A DNA stretch of 64,000 nucleotides from Acidobacteriota bacterium (GTDB lineage Bacteria; Acidobacteriota; Terriglobia; Bryobacterales; UBA6623). Positions 8,865 to 17,929 of this stretch are shown here, piece by piece. The notes under the pieces were generated by a model that did no database searches, was not told the origin of the DNA, and worked only from the letters and a program-made list of their open reading frames with translations. Positions within the stretch are counted from its first letter, which is position 1. The number at the start of each line of letters is the position of its first letter. A program made the translations under genes and the position numbers. The stretch is from the NCBI GenBank assembly GCA_016125275.1, contig WGMB01000003.1:558001-622000 (forward strand), in the 5' to 3' direction.

Positions 8865-9737
8865 TTAGAGTACCCCGAGGATCCAGCCTTCCTCGCTTTC
8901 GACCTGCCGCCGCTCGTCCGGGGTCAGGTCCGCCGGGCCCTCGAATAGCTCCGACAGCCGCTCTTTCTGCCCCAGCTCCCGGAACCAGCGAGCCAGGGTC
9001 CGCACCTGCGCGGAGTCCTTCACCTCGCCCGGCCGAGCCTCGGCGATCCGCATCGACGGGTAGATCTCCGCGAAGATGGCGCCGGGGGAATACGGCGCCG
9101 TCAGGCCCGTCTCGAACGGCCACACCGCCGCGCGCCCGGCCAGCCGGGGGTCCGACAGCAAACTGGCCAACCGGGGGATGCCGAGCAGCGTCTGCGAGCC
9201 CACCGAGCCGGTTGTGTAGAGCTTCCAAACGGGGTGCGACCGCCGCAGCCGCTGCTCGCAGAGCCGCCGCTCGGCCAGCCCGGCGAGCGAAGCGTCGTTG
9301 CGGCGGCAGCCCAGGAACTCATTCTCGGCGCTGCGAGGGCAGCCCCAAAACGGCCCTCGGCCGCCGGTGAGCCGCTGATTGATCTCGGCGGCGGCCTGGA
9401 AGCGGTTGTTGGAGTTGGTGGCGCGGTCGTCGATCCGCCGGCACAGCTCATTCCACACCGCCCGCCAAGGAGAGCCGGCGAGACCCAGAGCTTCGGCGAA
9501 GCCCACCGGGTAGCCAAACCCGAAGTCCAGCCCCACCAGAATCCTTTGCCCCTGCTGGAGCGCTTCGAGCACCAGCGTCAGGATGCGGGCGCGCGCCTCG
9601 GCTCGCGTGGCCGGATTCTCCAGCAACGAGCCGGCCCGCGATTCCAGCCGCAGCCAAACGCTGTCGGGGCCGCGCTTGGGGATACCGGCGGCGCTCCAAT
9701 CGACGATGAGGTAGGAGTCAAACAACGGGCCGGTCAA
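8865..9737 (-). CDS. Conserved protein of unknown function (VDWSAAG family, possibly DUF429-like)
   Basis: About 290 residues. The N-terminus has a short strand with [12 protein letters not shown], followed by [13 protein letters not shown]-like and GFAEALGL segments. This spacing of acidic residues after beta strands recalls the RNase H-like fold of DUF429 proteins, but I cannot confirm the family. It has no signal peptide and so is probably cytoplasmic. Its start is uncertain: TTG at 9737 overlaps the TGA of the upstream DUF1552 gene (TTGA), and TTG at 9725 is the alternative. A longer frame to 9845 lies within the upstream gene and is disfavoured. It precedes the HAD phosphatase by five bases, suggesting a shared pathway. 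No function is assigned. Confidence 0.72.
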   Translation of the reverse strand: MTGPLFDSYLIVDWSAAGIPKRGPDSVWLRLESRAGSLLENPATRAEARARILTLVLEALQQGQRILVGLDFGFGYPVGFAEALGLAGSPWRAVWNELCRRIDDRATNSNNRFQAAAEINQRLTGGRGPFWGCPRSAENEFLGCRRNDASLAGLAERRLCEQRLRRSHPVWKLYTTGSVGSQTLLGIPRLASLLSDPRLAGRAAVWPFETGLTAPYSPGAIFAEIYPSMRIAEARPGEVKDSAQVRTLARWFRELGQKERLSELFEGPADLTPDERRQVESEEGWILGVL

Positions 9738-11044
9738 ACCAATCCGGTTAGCTTCTCGTGGAAGGTGGGGAAAGCGTCGATGCGCGCGCCCAAAGCCTCT
9801 TGCGCGAGCGTCGTGTAGAGGTCGCCCAGGGTTCCCGGCGTCCACGTGTGGCGACCGGTTTGCAGGCCGCCGGCGTGGCCGGCCAGGATGAGCGCCAGAT
9901 CGTTGTTCTTGTGCGGATTGGCTTCAGCGTGCTCGTGCGCAAACACCAGCAATGTGCGATCCAGCAGGTTGCCGTCGCCCTCGGGAGTAGCCTTGAGCCG
10001 GCCCACGAGGTATGCGAACTCCTCCACGTGCCAGCGGCAGATGTCCCGCAGAATGCGCATGCCCCGCGGCGTCTCCACCTCGCCATGCGTGTACTCGTGG
10101 TGGCGCTGCGCCGTGAGCCCCAGCCAGGGGAAACGCGTGAGCCCCTGGCACTTGGTGAGCATGTAGCTGGCCACCCGCGTCTGTCCCGAGGCGAAGGCGT
10201 GCACCAGCAGGTCGCTCTGCAGCTTAGCGATCCGCGGATAGTCGCGCAGGTCGCCGCCCTCCGCGGGTCTCTCGACGGGCCGCTGGTACTCCGGCGGCAG
10301 GCTCGCGATCGAGCGCTCCAGCTCCCGCACCGAGCTCAGGTACTCGTCCAGCCGCACCTTGTCCTGCGCGCTCAGCCCGGCCTCGAGCGCCGTCGCGTCG
10401 TCGGAGACCGCGTCCAACACGCTGCGCTTGCGATGGATCCAGCCTTCCTCGCGCTTACCGAAGAGCCGGTCGAACAGCTTGTGCGGAATCATCTCCGGCG
10501 GCAGCGGCCGGTCCCGGTCCGCCCAGCTCATATTGCGCTGGATGGACTCGCCGAAAGACTCCTGGCAGACGCCGATCTGCAGCGACCGAAAGCGCGTCTC
10601 GCCGCCCAGCTTGCCCGCCACCAACTGGTCGAACGACGGGCCGCCCGCGCCCCGGCCTGTGTAGACCTGGCCCGACAACAGCGCGCTCATCGAAGGGTAG
10701 TGGCTGTTGCCCGGCCCGGGCAGGCGAGCCGCCGCCGAATCCAGCCCGGTGATCACGTGGATGTCGTCGCGGAACCGCGCCAACGGCTGCAGACACGGCG
10801 TGATGCGGAAGTCCTCGCCCAGCTCCTGCGGCTTCCAGTATTTTTCGGGAATGCCGTTGCCGTTGAACCAGAACACCAGCCGCGTCTCCAGCGGCTTCTC
10901 GTCCAAGCGCCGCGAGGCCGCATAGGCCGAGCCGCTCGCGTTGAACATCGCCTCCAACGCCGGCAGCCCGACCCGAACGGCGGCTCCGGCGGCAGTGGCC
11001 CCTTGCAGGAAGCTCCTGCGTGACAAGGGTTTCGAGGCGCTCAT
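9734..11044 (-). CDS. DUF1552 Tat-exported protein
   Basis: The 436-residue product begins with a twin-arginine signal ([10 protein letters not shown], residues 7-16) and then has the DUF1552 pattern: [43 protein letters not shown] and a late [20 protein letters not shown] segment. DUF1552 proteins are periplasmic, of unknown activity, and distantly related to the DUF1501/sulfatase-like alkaline phosphatase fold. They normally follow a gene for a DUF1587/1592/1588/1585 cytochrome; that partner is absent here. The ATG at 11044 has a TATAAT 14 bases upstream and no clear Shine-Dalgarno sequence. It appears to lead an operon with the two genes downstream. Confidence 0.93.
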   Translation of the reverse strand: MSASKPLSRRSFLQGATAAGAAVRVGLPALEAMFNASGSAYAASRRLDEKPLETRLVFWFNGNGIPEKYWKPQELGEDFRITPCLQPLARFRDDIHVITGLDSAAARLPGPGNSHYPSMSALLSGQVYTGRGAGGPSFDQLVAGKLGGETRFRSLQIGVCQESFGESIQRNMSWADRDRPLPPEMIPHKLFDRLFGKREEGWIHRKRSVLDAVSDDATALEAGLSAQDKVRLDEYLSSVRELERSIASLPPEYQRPVERPAEGGDLRDYPRIAKLQSDLLVHAFASGQTRVASYMLTKCQGLTRFPWLGLTAQRHHEYTHGEVETPRGMRILRDICRWHVEEFAYLVGRLKATPEGDGNLLDRTLLVFAHEHAEANPHKNNDLALILAGHAGGLQTGRHTWTPGTLGDLYTTLAQEALGARIDAFPTFHEKLTGLV

Positions 11045-11058
11045 GGCGATCCGTGAAG

Positions 11059-11064
11059 ATTATA
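11059..11064 (-). promoter_or_regulatory. -10 element (TATAAT) before the DUF1552 gene
   Basis: A perfect TATAAT on the minus strand ends 14 bases before the ATG at 11044. The start of transcription would lie only a few bases before the coding sequence. Confidence 0.5.
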
Positions 11065-11145
11065 CCCCCCGAAATCCGACACGATCGAAACTTTCTTCCG
11101 AGACCGGGCTTGCCGTCGGCCGAGCCATGCTCCACAATCGCAGCC

Positions 11146-12273
11146 GTGCGGTTGTGGCTCGGTCTTCTCGCGGTTTCCGCCGTTCTGGCAGCGCCGCCCA
11201 CCCAACAGGACTTCGAAGCCTGGGCCCTGTCCCAAGGCGGACGGGTCGAGCGAAGCGCGGACGGCTCGATCGCCGGGGTGGACCTGTCGGGAACCTGGAT
11301 CACCGACGCGGACCTGAGTCGCATCGCCGCCCTGGGCCGGTTGGAGCGCCTGGACCTTTCCGAGACCGGCGTCAGCGACGTGGGCCTGGAGGCCCTGGCC
11401 CCGCTGCGGGGCGTGCGCGAGCTGAACCTCTACTTCGCCGAAGCGGTCTCCGAGTTCGGCCTGGCGAATCTCAAGGGTTGGACGTCGCTCCAGAAGCTCA
11501 ACCTGCGGGGAACGCAGGCCCGCAGCCGGGTCTTCGAGACTTTGGCGGAGCTCGGCGGCCTGCGGGAGCTGGACCTCTCTCACACCCGCGTCACCGACGA
11601 CGGCTTCGATCGTCTGGCGGAGCTGCAACGGCTCGAAACCCTGGCGATCGGCTCAAACCGGCTCGACGGCGGCTGTCTGGAGACTCTCAAGCTCCTGCCG
11701 AACCTCCGCCGGCTCGATCTGCGCGGCGTGCAGCGCGTCGACTCAGGCCTGTGGGGGCTGGCCCTGAACCGCCGCAACCTCGAACGCCTCAGCGAGCTGA
11801 AGCAGTTGCGCGAGCTGCTGTTGGGCGGCGCAACGATCACCGATGTGGGCGCGGACCGCCCGGGCCGCCAGGACGCCGAGCGCGCCGAGCTGCTGCATGT
11901 GGAGCTACTGGCGTCCCTGAAGCAGTTGCGCGAGCTGGACCTGAGCCGCCAGCCGGTCACCCTCGCCGGCATCGCCTTCCTGCGGGAGCTGCCGGCCCTG
12001 GAACGCCTGAACCTCGGCCAGTGCGCCCGGCTCGGCGACCCTCTGGCGGATCTGCTGGCCGCCCTGCCCCGCCTGCGCGAAGCCTACTTGGCGGGGACGG
12101 GTCTCAGCGACGCCGGCCTGCAACGGCTGGGCGCGCTGCGCCTGCAACGCCTGTCAGTAGGCGGCTCCGCCGTCACCGAAGCCGCCGTCGCAGCCTTTCG
12201 CGCCGGCCACCCGCAGGTCGAGCTGACCTGGTTCGGGTCGGACGGCTTCGGCGAAACCCGCGCCGCCCAATAG
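11146..12273 (+). CDS. Secreted leucine-rich repeat protein
   Basis: From GTG 11146 the 375-residue protein has a signal peptide (RLWLGLLAVSAVLAAPP) and then about a dozen leucine-rich repeats of 23-25 residues. The repeat pattern is LxxLxxLDLSxTxVTDxGL, similar to the ribonuclease-inhibitor or RCC-like bacterial LRR type. The first module (FEAWALSQGGRVERSADGSIAGVDLSGTWITDADL) is the usual cap of this family in Acidobacteriota and Planctomycetes. The repeat register breaks around residues 235-265, where a charged insert (GADRPGRQDAERAELL) separates two LKQLREL units. It is probably a periplasmic or surface binding protein; the ligand is unknown. It is convergent with the aminotransferase gene eight bases away. 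Confidence 0.82.
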   Translation: MRLWLGLLAVSAVLAAPPTQQDFEAWALSQGGRVERSADGSIAGVDLSGTWITDADLSRIAALGRLERLDLSETGVSDVGLEALAPLRGVRELNLYFAEAVSEFGLANLKGWTSLQKLNLRGTQARSRVFETLAELGGLRELDLSHTRVTDDGFDRLAELQRLETLAIGSNRLDGGCLETLKLLPNLRRLDLRGVQRVDSGLWGLALNRRNLERLSELKQLRELLLGGATITDVGADRPGRQDAERAELLHVELLASLKQLRELDLSRQPVTLAGIAFLRELPALERLNLGQCARLGDPLADLLAALPRLREAYLAGTGLSDAGLQRLGALRLQRLSVGGSAVTEAAVAAFRAGHPQVELTWFGSDGFGETRAAQ

Positions 12274-12280
12274 AGACCGC

Positions 12281-13456
12281 TTAGGCTTCGTTGTAGATCG
12301 TCTCGGCCGCTTCCACAGCGCCACGCTCGCCGCGATGACCCAAGGCGTGGAGCGATGTCTCCAGCGCGCTCAGCAACAACAATACGCTGTTGCGGCTCGA
12401 GGAAGCGCCCATCAGGCCCACCCGCAGCACCTTGCCCGCCAGCGGGCCGAATCCGCCCAGCACCTCGATGCCGTAGTCGTGCAGCAGCCGCTTGCGCAGT
12501 TCCACATCGCTGACGCCTTCGGGCAGCACCGGCGTGTTCAGCGTCCAGAGGCGATGCTCCGGAGCCACGTGCATCGTCATGCCCAGCGCCTCCACGCCGG
12601 CCACGAAGGCCCTGTGGTTGAGCTTGTGACGGTCGAAGCGCGCCTGCAGGCCCTCCACGTCGATCAGCCGCAGCGCCTCGCGCAGGGCGTAGAACATGTT
12701 GATCGGCGTGGTGTGGTGGTAGCGGTGCGAAGCGCCCCAGTACTCGTCGATCAGCTTCAGGTCCAAGTACCACGAAACGCTCTTGGTCTTGCGCGCGCGC
12801 AGCCGTTCCAGCGCCAAAGGGGAAAGCGACACCGGCGCCAGCCCGGGAGGCGCCGAGAGGCACTTCTGCGTGCCCGAATACGCGATGTCGATGCCGTTGG
12901 CGTCGAGGTCGATCGGCATGCCGCCCAGCGACGTCACACAGTCGGCGATCACCAGCGCGCCGACCTCGTGCGCCGCCGCGCAGATGGCCTTGGGCGATTG
13001 CAGCGCCCCGGTGGAAGTCTCCGCGTGCACGAAGGCGACGACTTCCGGCTTCTCGCGCTCGATGAAGGCGCGGGCCTCCTCGTCGCCGTAGACCTCTCCC
13101 CACGGCTTGACGAGCTTGACGACCTCGGCGCCCTGGCGCTCGGCCATGTCGATCAGACGGTCCGAGAAGTAGCCGTTGTTGAACACGGCGATCTTTGTGC
13201 CGCGCTCCACGAAGTTCACCACCGCCGCTTCCATGCCGGCCGTGCCCGTGCCCGAAAGCGCCAGCGTAAAGTCGTTGCTGGTGCCGAACGGGATGCGCAG
13301 CAACGCGGCCACGTCCTGCAACACGCCGAAGAAGGCCGGGTCGGTGTGGCCGACGATCGGCGCGGCCATCGCCAAGTAGACTTGCGGGTCGACCATCGAA
13401 GGGCCGGGACCGAGCAGCAGACGCGGAGGGGGTTGGAAGAAACGGTAGTCCGACAT
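12281..13456 (-). CDS. Class V PLP aminotransferase (serine/alanine-glyoxylate type)
   Basis: This 391-residue fold-type I enzyme has the standard landmarks: LLLGPGPSMVDPQV at the start, SGTGTAGMEA (68-77, phosphate cup), HAETSTG (144-150), the cofactor-binding Asp172 in ADCVTSLGG, and the PLP lysine Lys198 in YSGTQKCLSAPPGLAP. The C-terminal GGFGPLAGKVLRVGLMG is typical of the alanine-glyoxylate or serine-glyoxylate group. The enzyme makes glycine from glyoxylate, or hydroxypyruvate from serine, in the cytoplasm. Purine-catabolic ureidoglycine transaminases share these motifs and cannot be excluded. It is a single gene, with TATGCT at 13504-13509 on the minus strand as a possible -10 element. 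Confidence 0.93.
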   Translation of the reverse strand: MSDYRFFQPPPRLLLGPGPSMVDPQVYLAMAAPIVGHTDPAFFGVLQDVAALLRIPFGTSNDFTLALSGTGTAGMEAAVVNFVERGTKIAVFNNGYFSDRLIDMAERQGAEVVKLVKPWGEVYGDEEARAFIEREKPEVVAFVHAETSTGALQSPKAICAAAHEVGALVIADCVTSLGGMPIDLDANGIDIAYSGTQKCLSAPPGLAPVSLSPLALERLRARKTKSVSWYLDLKLIDEYWGASHRYHHTTPINMFYALREALRLIDVEGLQARFDRHKLNHRAFVAGVEALGMTMHVAPEHRLWTLNTPVLPEGVSDVELRKRLLHDYGIEVLGGFGPLAGKVLRVGLMGASSSRNSVLLLLSALETSLHALGHRGERGAVEAAETIYNEA

Positions 13457-13608
13457 GGGATTGCAGAGCGCCCGCAGGATTTCTGGGGCCGAAGGGCCAA
13501 CATAGCATAGGGCCGCCCACCGGCTCCCCTGCGCGCGCTGAACCTTTGCCTGTCTAGGGCCGATTGCTTATTGCAGGGACCCCCATGCCGCCGTACCGTC
13601 AGGAAAGC

Positions 13609-14523
13609 ATGTCGAAGCAGCTCCTTCGTTTGGCCGGTTTTCTGGCCGTTGCTTGGGTCGTCATTGTCCTCGCCCACTTCCCATGGGGCGTCGACGGGCC
13701 GCACACGCCCAGCAAGCTCATCGACGATGCGGAAGATTTCTACGAAGCGGCCTATCAGCCGCCCCCCGCGGGTGCGACTGAGAACGAGTACGTGGAGGTC
13801 GCGCGCAACGTAGCCCACCGGGCCGACGTCAAGCCGCGGCTCGAAAGCTTCTTGGCCGACCACGGCCTCCAGAACGCGAAGTCGCTCGAAATCGGCGCCG
13901 GCAGCGGGACCCTGCAGGACGTCGTGCCCGACTACACCGGGCTCGATATTGCGTCCAGCGCCGGGCGGTTCTTCCACAAGCCGTTCGTCCACGGTTCGGC
14001 GACCGACCTGCCCTTCGAGGATGGCTCTTTCGATCTAGCGTTCTCGATCTGGACCTATGAGCACGTGCCCAACCCGGGCCGCGCCTTCGCCGAGGCCCGC
14101 CGGGTCGTCCGGGACGGCGGCTGGCTGTACCTCGAGCCGGCCTGGAACAACCCAACCTGGGCCCCGAACGGCTGGCCGGTTCGGCACGACAGCACCCTGG
14201 GTCCGCTCGAGATGGCGATGAAGTACAGCCTGCTGATTCGCGAAATCTCGTACTTCAAGCAGGCATACCAGTATCCTGCGCGGGCGATTCGCACGCTCGC
14301 GGCAATGGGAGGCGAGACGACCCTGCACTTTCGCGAGGTGGATGCGAACTTCGACAACTACTGGATGCCGGACTCGGACGCCGTCAATTCGATCGACTGC
14401 TACGAGGCGGCGTTGTGGTTCCAGACTCGGGGAGACGACGTGACCATGCGCGGCGACCCTCCGAGCCTGCGCATGCCCTGCGGAGACGGGGCGGTCCTCG
14501 TTCAAGTCCACAAACAGAAATGA
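13609..14523 (+). CDS. SAM-dependent methyltransferase with N-terminal membrane anchor
   Basis: From ATG 13609 (304 residues) there is one hydrophobic segment (about 8-25), then a class I methyltransferase domain: LEIGAGSG (93-100, motif I), GLDIA (motif II acidic), DLPFEDGSFDLAFSIWTYEHVPNPGRAFAEARRV (Methyltransf_11 motifs, from about 138) and GGWLYLEP. I prefer 13609 over in-frame ATG 13585 and TTG 13564 because AGGAAAG lies just before it. The substrate is unknown; methylation of a membrane or envelope lipid or glycan is a reasonable guess from the anchor. It stands alone and ends with a strong hairpin. Confidence 0.88.
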   Translation: MSKQLLRLAGFLAVAWVVIVLAHFPWGVDGPHTPSKLIDDAEDFYEAAYQPPPAGATENEYVEVARNVAHRADVKPRLESFLADHGLQNAKSLEIGAGSGTLQDVVPDYTGLDIASSAGRFFHKPFVHGSATDLPFEDGSFDLAFSIWTYEHVPNPGRAFAEARRVVRDGGWLYLEPAWNNPTWAPNGWPVRHDSTLGPLEMAMKYSLLIREISYFKQAYQYPARAIRTLAAMGGETTLHFREVDANFDNYWMPDSDAVNSIDCYEAALWFQTRGDDVTMRGDPPSLRMPCGDGAVLVQVHKQK

Positions 14524-14526
14524 CAA

Positions 14527-14548
14527 GGGCGCTCCCACCGGAGCGCCC
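14527..14548. terminator. Terminator hairpin
   Basis: GGGCGCTCC (14527-14535) and GGAGCGCCC (14540-14548) form a perfect 9-bp stem with a 4-base loop, between the convergent methyltransferase and the DUF4412-like gene. No U-tract follows. Confidence 0.7.
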
Positions 14549-14571
14549 CATCGGAATCGCAGCCCTGCGGT

Positions 14572-15630
14572 CTACCGCAGCGACTTGAGCATCGGGCTCT
14601 CCGTCTGCTCGAAGCCTGCCGGAACCACGAACTTATCCGCCGGAGCCGCCGCCGTCGAAAAGCCCGACGACTCGGTCGTCATCTCCATCAGAACGCCGGC
14701 CTCCGAAGCCTTCATGGCCCCGCTGCCGGCCGGCTCGGGCTCCTTCGATTTCTTCTTCTTGCCGAAGCCGCCGAAACCGCCGCCGAGCGCGCTGCCCAGG
14801 CCCTTGAAGGCCTGCTTGGTCGACGACTCCTCGTTCGCCTCGGCCACCTTCGCCTGGTCCTGCTCCGAGATCGCTTCCAGGCCCGACGCCGATCCGCCCA
14901 TGCGCATCACCTGCTTCACGGTCATGCCTTCGAGCTTGGCCGACTCCTCCTGCAACTTGGCCATCGACTCGCCCATGCGGAAGCTCTGCTGCATCCCGGC
15001 CAGCATGCCGCTGGAAGGGTTCCAGGCCAGCTTCTCGGCCATGCGCTTGTGGAAGTCCTGGACCTCCTCGTAGCCCGGAACGTCCTTGCTGAGCCATAGG
15101 TTCGTGGCCACGTTCATGGCGCCGGACTGCCCTTTGGACTTGTCCTCCATGTTCGCGGAGATGATCATGATCATCTCCTTGGCGTTGTAGCCGCCGACGG
15201 TGGCGCTTCGCTTGGGGTCTTCGATGCGCACGTCGTAGCTCATCTCCACATTGGCCGCGTCGGGGTTCTTCTTGCGGGCTTTCTCCATCTCGGCCTGCGC
15301 CTTGGCCTGGGCCTGTTCCAGGGCCTGCTTCATCTGCTCGAAGGTGATGGTGGAGTACTTCTTGCCCTTGAAGTCGATGCTCGTAATGGTCTGGGCGTCA
15401 AGATCGATGATGGTGCCGCCGCGCTCGTCGATGCGGGCCATCTTGTCGCCCTTCAGGTAGATCTTGGACTCAACATTATTGAGCCCGCCGCCGGCCATTT
15501 TGCCGGCAAACTTCATCGCGCCGGCCATGGAGCCGCCGGTAATGCGCATTGTTTCTGTGTACGAAAAGTCGGCGCAAAGCATGGCCGCAGGGGCCAGCAA
15601 GAGCGCTGTGACGCGTAGGAATGATTGCAT
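14572..15630 (-). CDS. Secreted DUF4412-like protein
   Basis: The 352-residue product starts with a signal peptide (MQSFLRVTALLLAPAAMLCA). It then shows a lipoprotein-carrier-like beta pattern: FSYTETMRIT, KIYLKGDKMARID, TIIDLDAQTITSID and KGKKYSTITFEQM. This resembles DUF4412 proteins of the LolA/LppX-type half-barrel. A charged helical insert (KAKAQAEMEKARKK) follows, and later methionine-rich helices and a Gly/Lys-rich linker (GGFGGFGKKKKSKEPEP, around residue 290). The start at 15630 has GGAG ten bases upstream; the in-frame ATG at 15654 is the alternative. It is probably periplasmic. Function is unknown; a role in lipid or hydrophobic ligand handling is only suggested by the fold. Confidence 0.8.
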   Translation of the reverse strand: MQSFLRVTALLLAPAAMLCADFSYTETMRITGGSMAGAMKFAGKMAGGGLNNVESKIYLKGDKMARIDERGGTIIDLDAQTITSIDFKGKKYSTITFEQMKQALEQAQAKAQAEMEKARKKNPDAANVEMSYDVRIEDPKRSATVGGYNAKEMIMIISANMEDKSKGQSGAMNVATNLWLSKDVPGYEEVQDFHKRMAEKLAWNPSSGMLAGMQQSFRMGESMAKLQEESAKLEGMTVKQVMRMGGSASGLEAISEQDQAKVAEANEESSTKQAFKGLGSALGGGFGGFGKKKKSKEPEPAGSGAMKASEAGVLMEMTTESSGFSTAAAPADKFVVPAGFEQTESPMLKSLR

Positions 15631-15728
15631 AATGGGAATTCTCCGCCCTCCCATTTTGCCTTGATATCGACTTTTCGTCTAGAGGTTCTCGCGGACTGGA
15701 AGCTGGCCAAGCCGCCCGGGTTCCGGCA

Positions 15729-16043
15729 TCAACCGTCCGGCGATCGGGGGCTGCGGAGCCAATCGCGGGACCCGTGGCGGATGTGAAGTATATCCACCAC
15801 GTCGTCCTTGATTCGGTAGAGGACCCGGTATCCGCCAACCAAAATCTGACGGATCTCTTCGCCAAAGAACCGTGACTCCGGCGCCTGGGGACACATGGCG
15901 GGAAGGGTCTCCAGCGCGTCCACGGCGTCCAACAGTTGCTGATGCCATTTGGCGGCGGCTGCTGCCGATTGAAGCTCCAGCCACTGCACAGCGTCTTCCA
16001 GTTCCTCGACCGCGGCGGGCTGGAACCGGACCTTGTAGCCCAA
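15729..16043 (-). CDS. RelE/ParE-family toxin
   Basis: This 104-residue basic protein has the RelE/ParE pattern: VRFQPAAVEELEDAVQWLE at the start, a helical pair, then the beta-hairpin EIRQILVGGYRVLYRIKDDVVDILHIRHGSRDW. The HIRHGSRD end is close to the ParE subgroup. Toxins of this fold either cleave mRNA at the ribosome or poison gyrase. Its start lies 12 bases after the antitoxin stop, so the pair is cotranscribed in antitoxin-toxin order. The C-terminus is slightly extended (LRSPRSPDG). Base composition does not differ from the surroundings. Confidence 0.9.
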   Translation of the reverse strand: MGYKVRFQPAAVEELEDAVQWLELQSAAAAAKWHQQLLDAVDALETLPAMCPQAPESRFFGEEIRQILVGGYRVLYRIKDDVVDILHIRHGSRDWLRSPRSPDG

Positions 16044-16055
16044 TGTTTCGAGATC

Positions 16056-16331
16056 CTATCTTACGGCCAATCTCCGCCCGATCGCGGCCAAAACCTGGCG
16101 GGCGTCCCGGCCCTCTCCGCGGTCCGCCTGATCGAGCCCGCGTCGAATCCCCGCCACCGCTTCGGCCTCGTCGAGCCGCCGGAGCAGATCGTCAAACGTG
16201 GCCTGCGCGAGCACGACGGCGGATACATCGTCCGTCTGCAGGGATACCGGCCGGCCCGTTTCCGCAATCCGGCGCAGGGCTCCTTCCGTGTCAGCACGAA
16301 ACGCATCCAGAGAGATTCTTTGCATCGACAT
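16056..16331 (-). CDS. Phd/YefM-type antitoxin
   Basis: This 91-residue protein has an N-terminal Phd/YefM-like fold: RISLDAFRADTEGALRRIAETGRPVSLQTDDVSAVVLAQATFDDLL. An acidic C-terminal tail rich in Asp/Glu/Arg would wrap the toxin. Such antitoxins bind DNA as dimers and repress their own operon. An internal ATG at 16325 is an equally possible start. The family call rests on the pattern and the adjacent ParE-like toxin gene. Confidence 0.82.
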   Translation of the reverse strand: MSMQRISLDAFRADTEGALRRIAETGRPVSLQTDDVSAVVLAQATFDDLLRRLDEAEAVAGIRRGLDQADRGEGRDARQVLAAIGRRLAVR

Positions 16332-16376
16332 TCGATCCCGACTCTGCCGTGATCTTAAGCTCGCAATCGCGAAGCG

Positions 16377-17843
16377 TCAATCGTCCGAAGCCCGCTCGTA
16401 CCCCTTGTCGAAACCGTGCGCCGCCAGAAACTCCCGCGCCGCCTGCTTCTCGGCCTCGCTCAGCTCCCCGTTCCCGTCCGCGTCGAAGCGATCCAGCACC
16501 TTCTTGGCCGCCTTCTTCGGTCGATCGCCCGGGTCGCTGCGGCCGTCGAAGAACTTGCCGCCGGTCGTCAAATAGAAGTTCGCCGCCGACAGCGCCGCGT
16601 GCTCTTCCAGCGCCTCCAATAGTTTCGGCTCGTCGGCCGGATTCACGGCGATCGAGTCCAGGATGATGCTGCCCATCTCGTCCTCGCTGAACGGCCCCCA
16701 GCGGATGTCTTGCGGCGGGCTGTACGGGTTGGCCGGGTTGGTCGCACGATTGTCCCAGCGGATCACCGCATCCAAGCGCGTGCCGGCCGGCAACACCAAG
16801 GGATCACTCAGCTTGTAGAGCTCCTGCCAGGCGAAATCGTAGTTGTCGATCTTCAGAATCGTCAGGGACTTGCCGTCCGGCTGATGCGCGGTCAGCTCGA
16901 AAGCCTTGCCGATGTAATGCGCATGCGCGAACGTTGCGAAGGCCTTCACGTCCACGGGAATCGTGAACGACTCGCGCAGCGTGTACTTGTCGCTGCCCGC
17001 AGGAACCTCGATGCCGGACCATTCGCCGAAGTGCGCCGGCACTTGAATCTCCGTGGTCGTGCGCAGGTCGGCCTCGTCGGAGAAGAACAGCCCGATGTGC
17101 GAGAGCTCCCGCTCGACCTTGCCGGTGGGGTGGAAGTGCGCCTGGATCACCATCTTCATGCCCGGCTCCACCCGCACGCCTACGCCTTCGGGCAGCACCC
17201 GCGGGTCGGTCCCGATGGCCCACGTCAGCACCCGGTTGCGGTCGCCCGTCAGCCCGCCCAGGCCCTTGCCCTTCTTGCGCTCCAGCGCCTCACCGTCCAC
17301 CAGAAAGCCCAGGATGTGATGCACCACCGCGCGGGCGCCCGGCTGATACTCGATCGCCCGCACCCACTTGGCTTCGGTGAGCGGAATGTCCATCACGAAG
17401 TACTCGTAGAGGTCCTCGCCCTCGGCGGGAATCTCGAACTCCTTGTCCATCGCCAGCGTCAGGTCCGGCTCGCCCAGCTCCCAGCCTTCGGCGAACTCGG
17501 GCAAGGCCGGCAGCTTGTCCGGGTCGCCTTCGGGCATCCCGGCTTCCACCCAGCTCTTCAGCAGCGCGATCTGCTCGTCAGACAGCCGCCGCGCTCCGGC
17601 GAACTCCACGTCGCCCGGCTCAGCGTGCCACGGAGGCATGATGCGCGCCTCCGTCAGGGCCACCAGGAACGGTCCGCGCTTCTTGACCTCCTCGTAGTTG
17701 GTCAGCGGAAAGGGGCCGGCCTGTCCCGGCCGATGGCAGGACGTGCAGTTTTGGAAGACCAGCGGCGCCACGTCCTCAGTGAACGTCGGAGCAGCGGCGG
17801 AGGCTACGGCGGAGACCAGCAACAGCAGGATCACGGATCGCAT
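16377..17843 (-). CDS. Secreted cytochrome c / copper monooxygenase-like / EF-hand fusion protein
   Basis: The 488-residue product has a signal peptide (MRSVILLLLVSAVASA), then a heme-binding CTSCH (Cys33-His37) in a cytochrome c-like domain with a later MPPWHAEPG as a likely Met ligand. A long beta-rich region resembles the ascorbate-dependent type II copper monooxygenases, with VVHHILGF, QAHFHPTG and FAHAHYIGK as possible copper ligand groups. The C-terminus holds a canonical EF-hand loop, DADGNGELSEAE. The start 17843 fits the signal peptide; the frame extends to 17906 without support. The likely role is periplasmic oxidation with electron delivery by the heme; the substrate is unknown. 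It is divergent from the Gfo/Idh/MocA gene. Confidence 0.88.
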   Translation of the reverse strand: MRSVILLLLVSAVASAAAPTFTEDVAPLVFQNCTSCHRPGQAGPFPLTNYEEVKKRGPFLVALTEARIMPPWHAEPGDVEFAGARRLSDEQIALLKSWVEAGMPEGDPDKLPALPEFAEGWELGEPDLTLAMDKEFEIPAEGEDLYEYFVMDIPLTEAKWVRAIEYQPGARAVVHHILGFLVDGEALERKKGKGLGGLTGDRNRVLTWAIGTDPRVLPEGVGVRVEPGMKMVIQAHFHPTGKVERELSHIGLFFSDEADLRTTTEIQVPAHFGEWSGIEVPAGSDKYTLRESFTIPVDVKAFATFAHAHYIGKAFELTAHQPDGKSLTILKIDNYDFAWQELYKLSDPLVLPAGTRLDAVIRWDNRATNPANPYSPPQDIRWGPFSEDEMGSIILDSIAVNPADEPKLLEALEEHAALSAANFYLTTGGKFFDGRSDPGDRPKKAAKKVLDRFDADGNGELSEAEKQAAREFLAAHGFDKGYERASDD

Positions 17844-17929
17844 GGCGAGAAGGTTCCTTACCCACACCTTACGCGATACGACACGAAAACCCGACAAGTT
17901 CCCCAAGCGCTACGATGGGAAACCCAGCG

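Noticed and set aside
8859-9228. Longer N-terminus for the HAD phosphatase
   Set aside because: The extension overlaps the upstream gene and has no family similarity; the GTG at 8859 puts the DxD motif near the N-terminus as expected.
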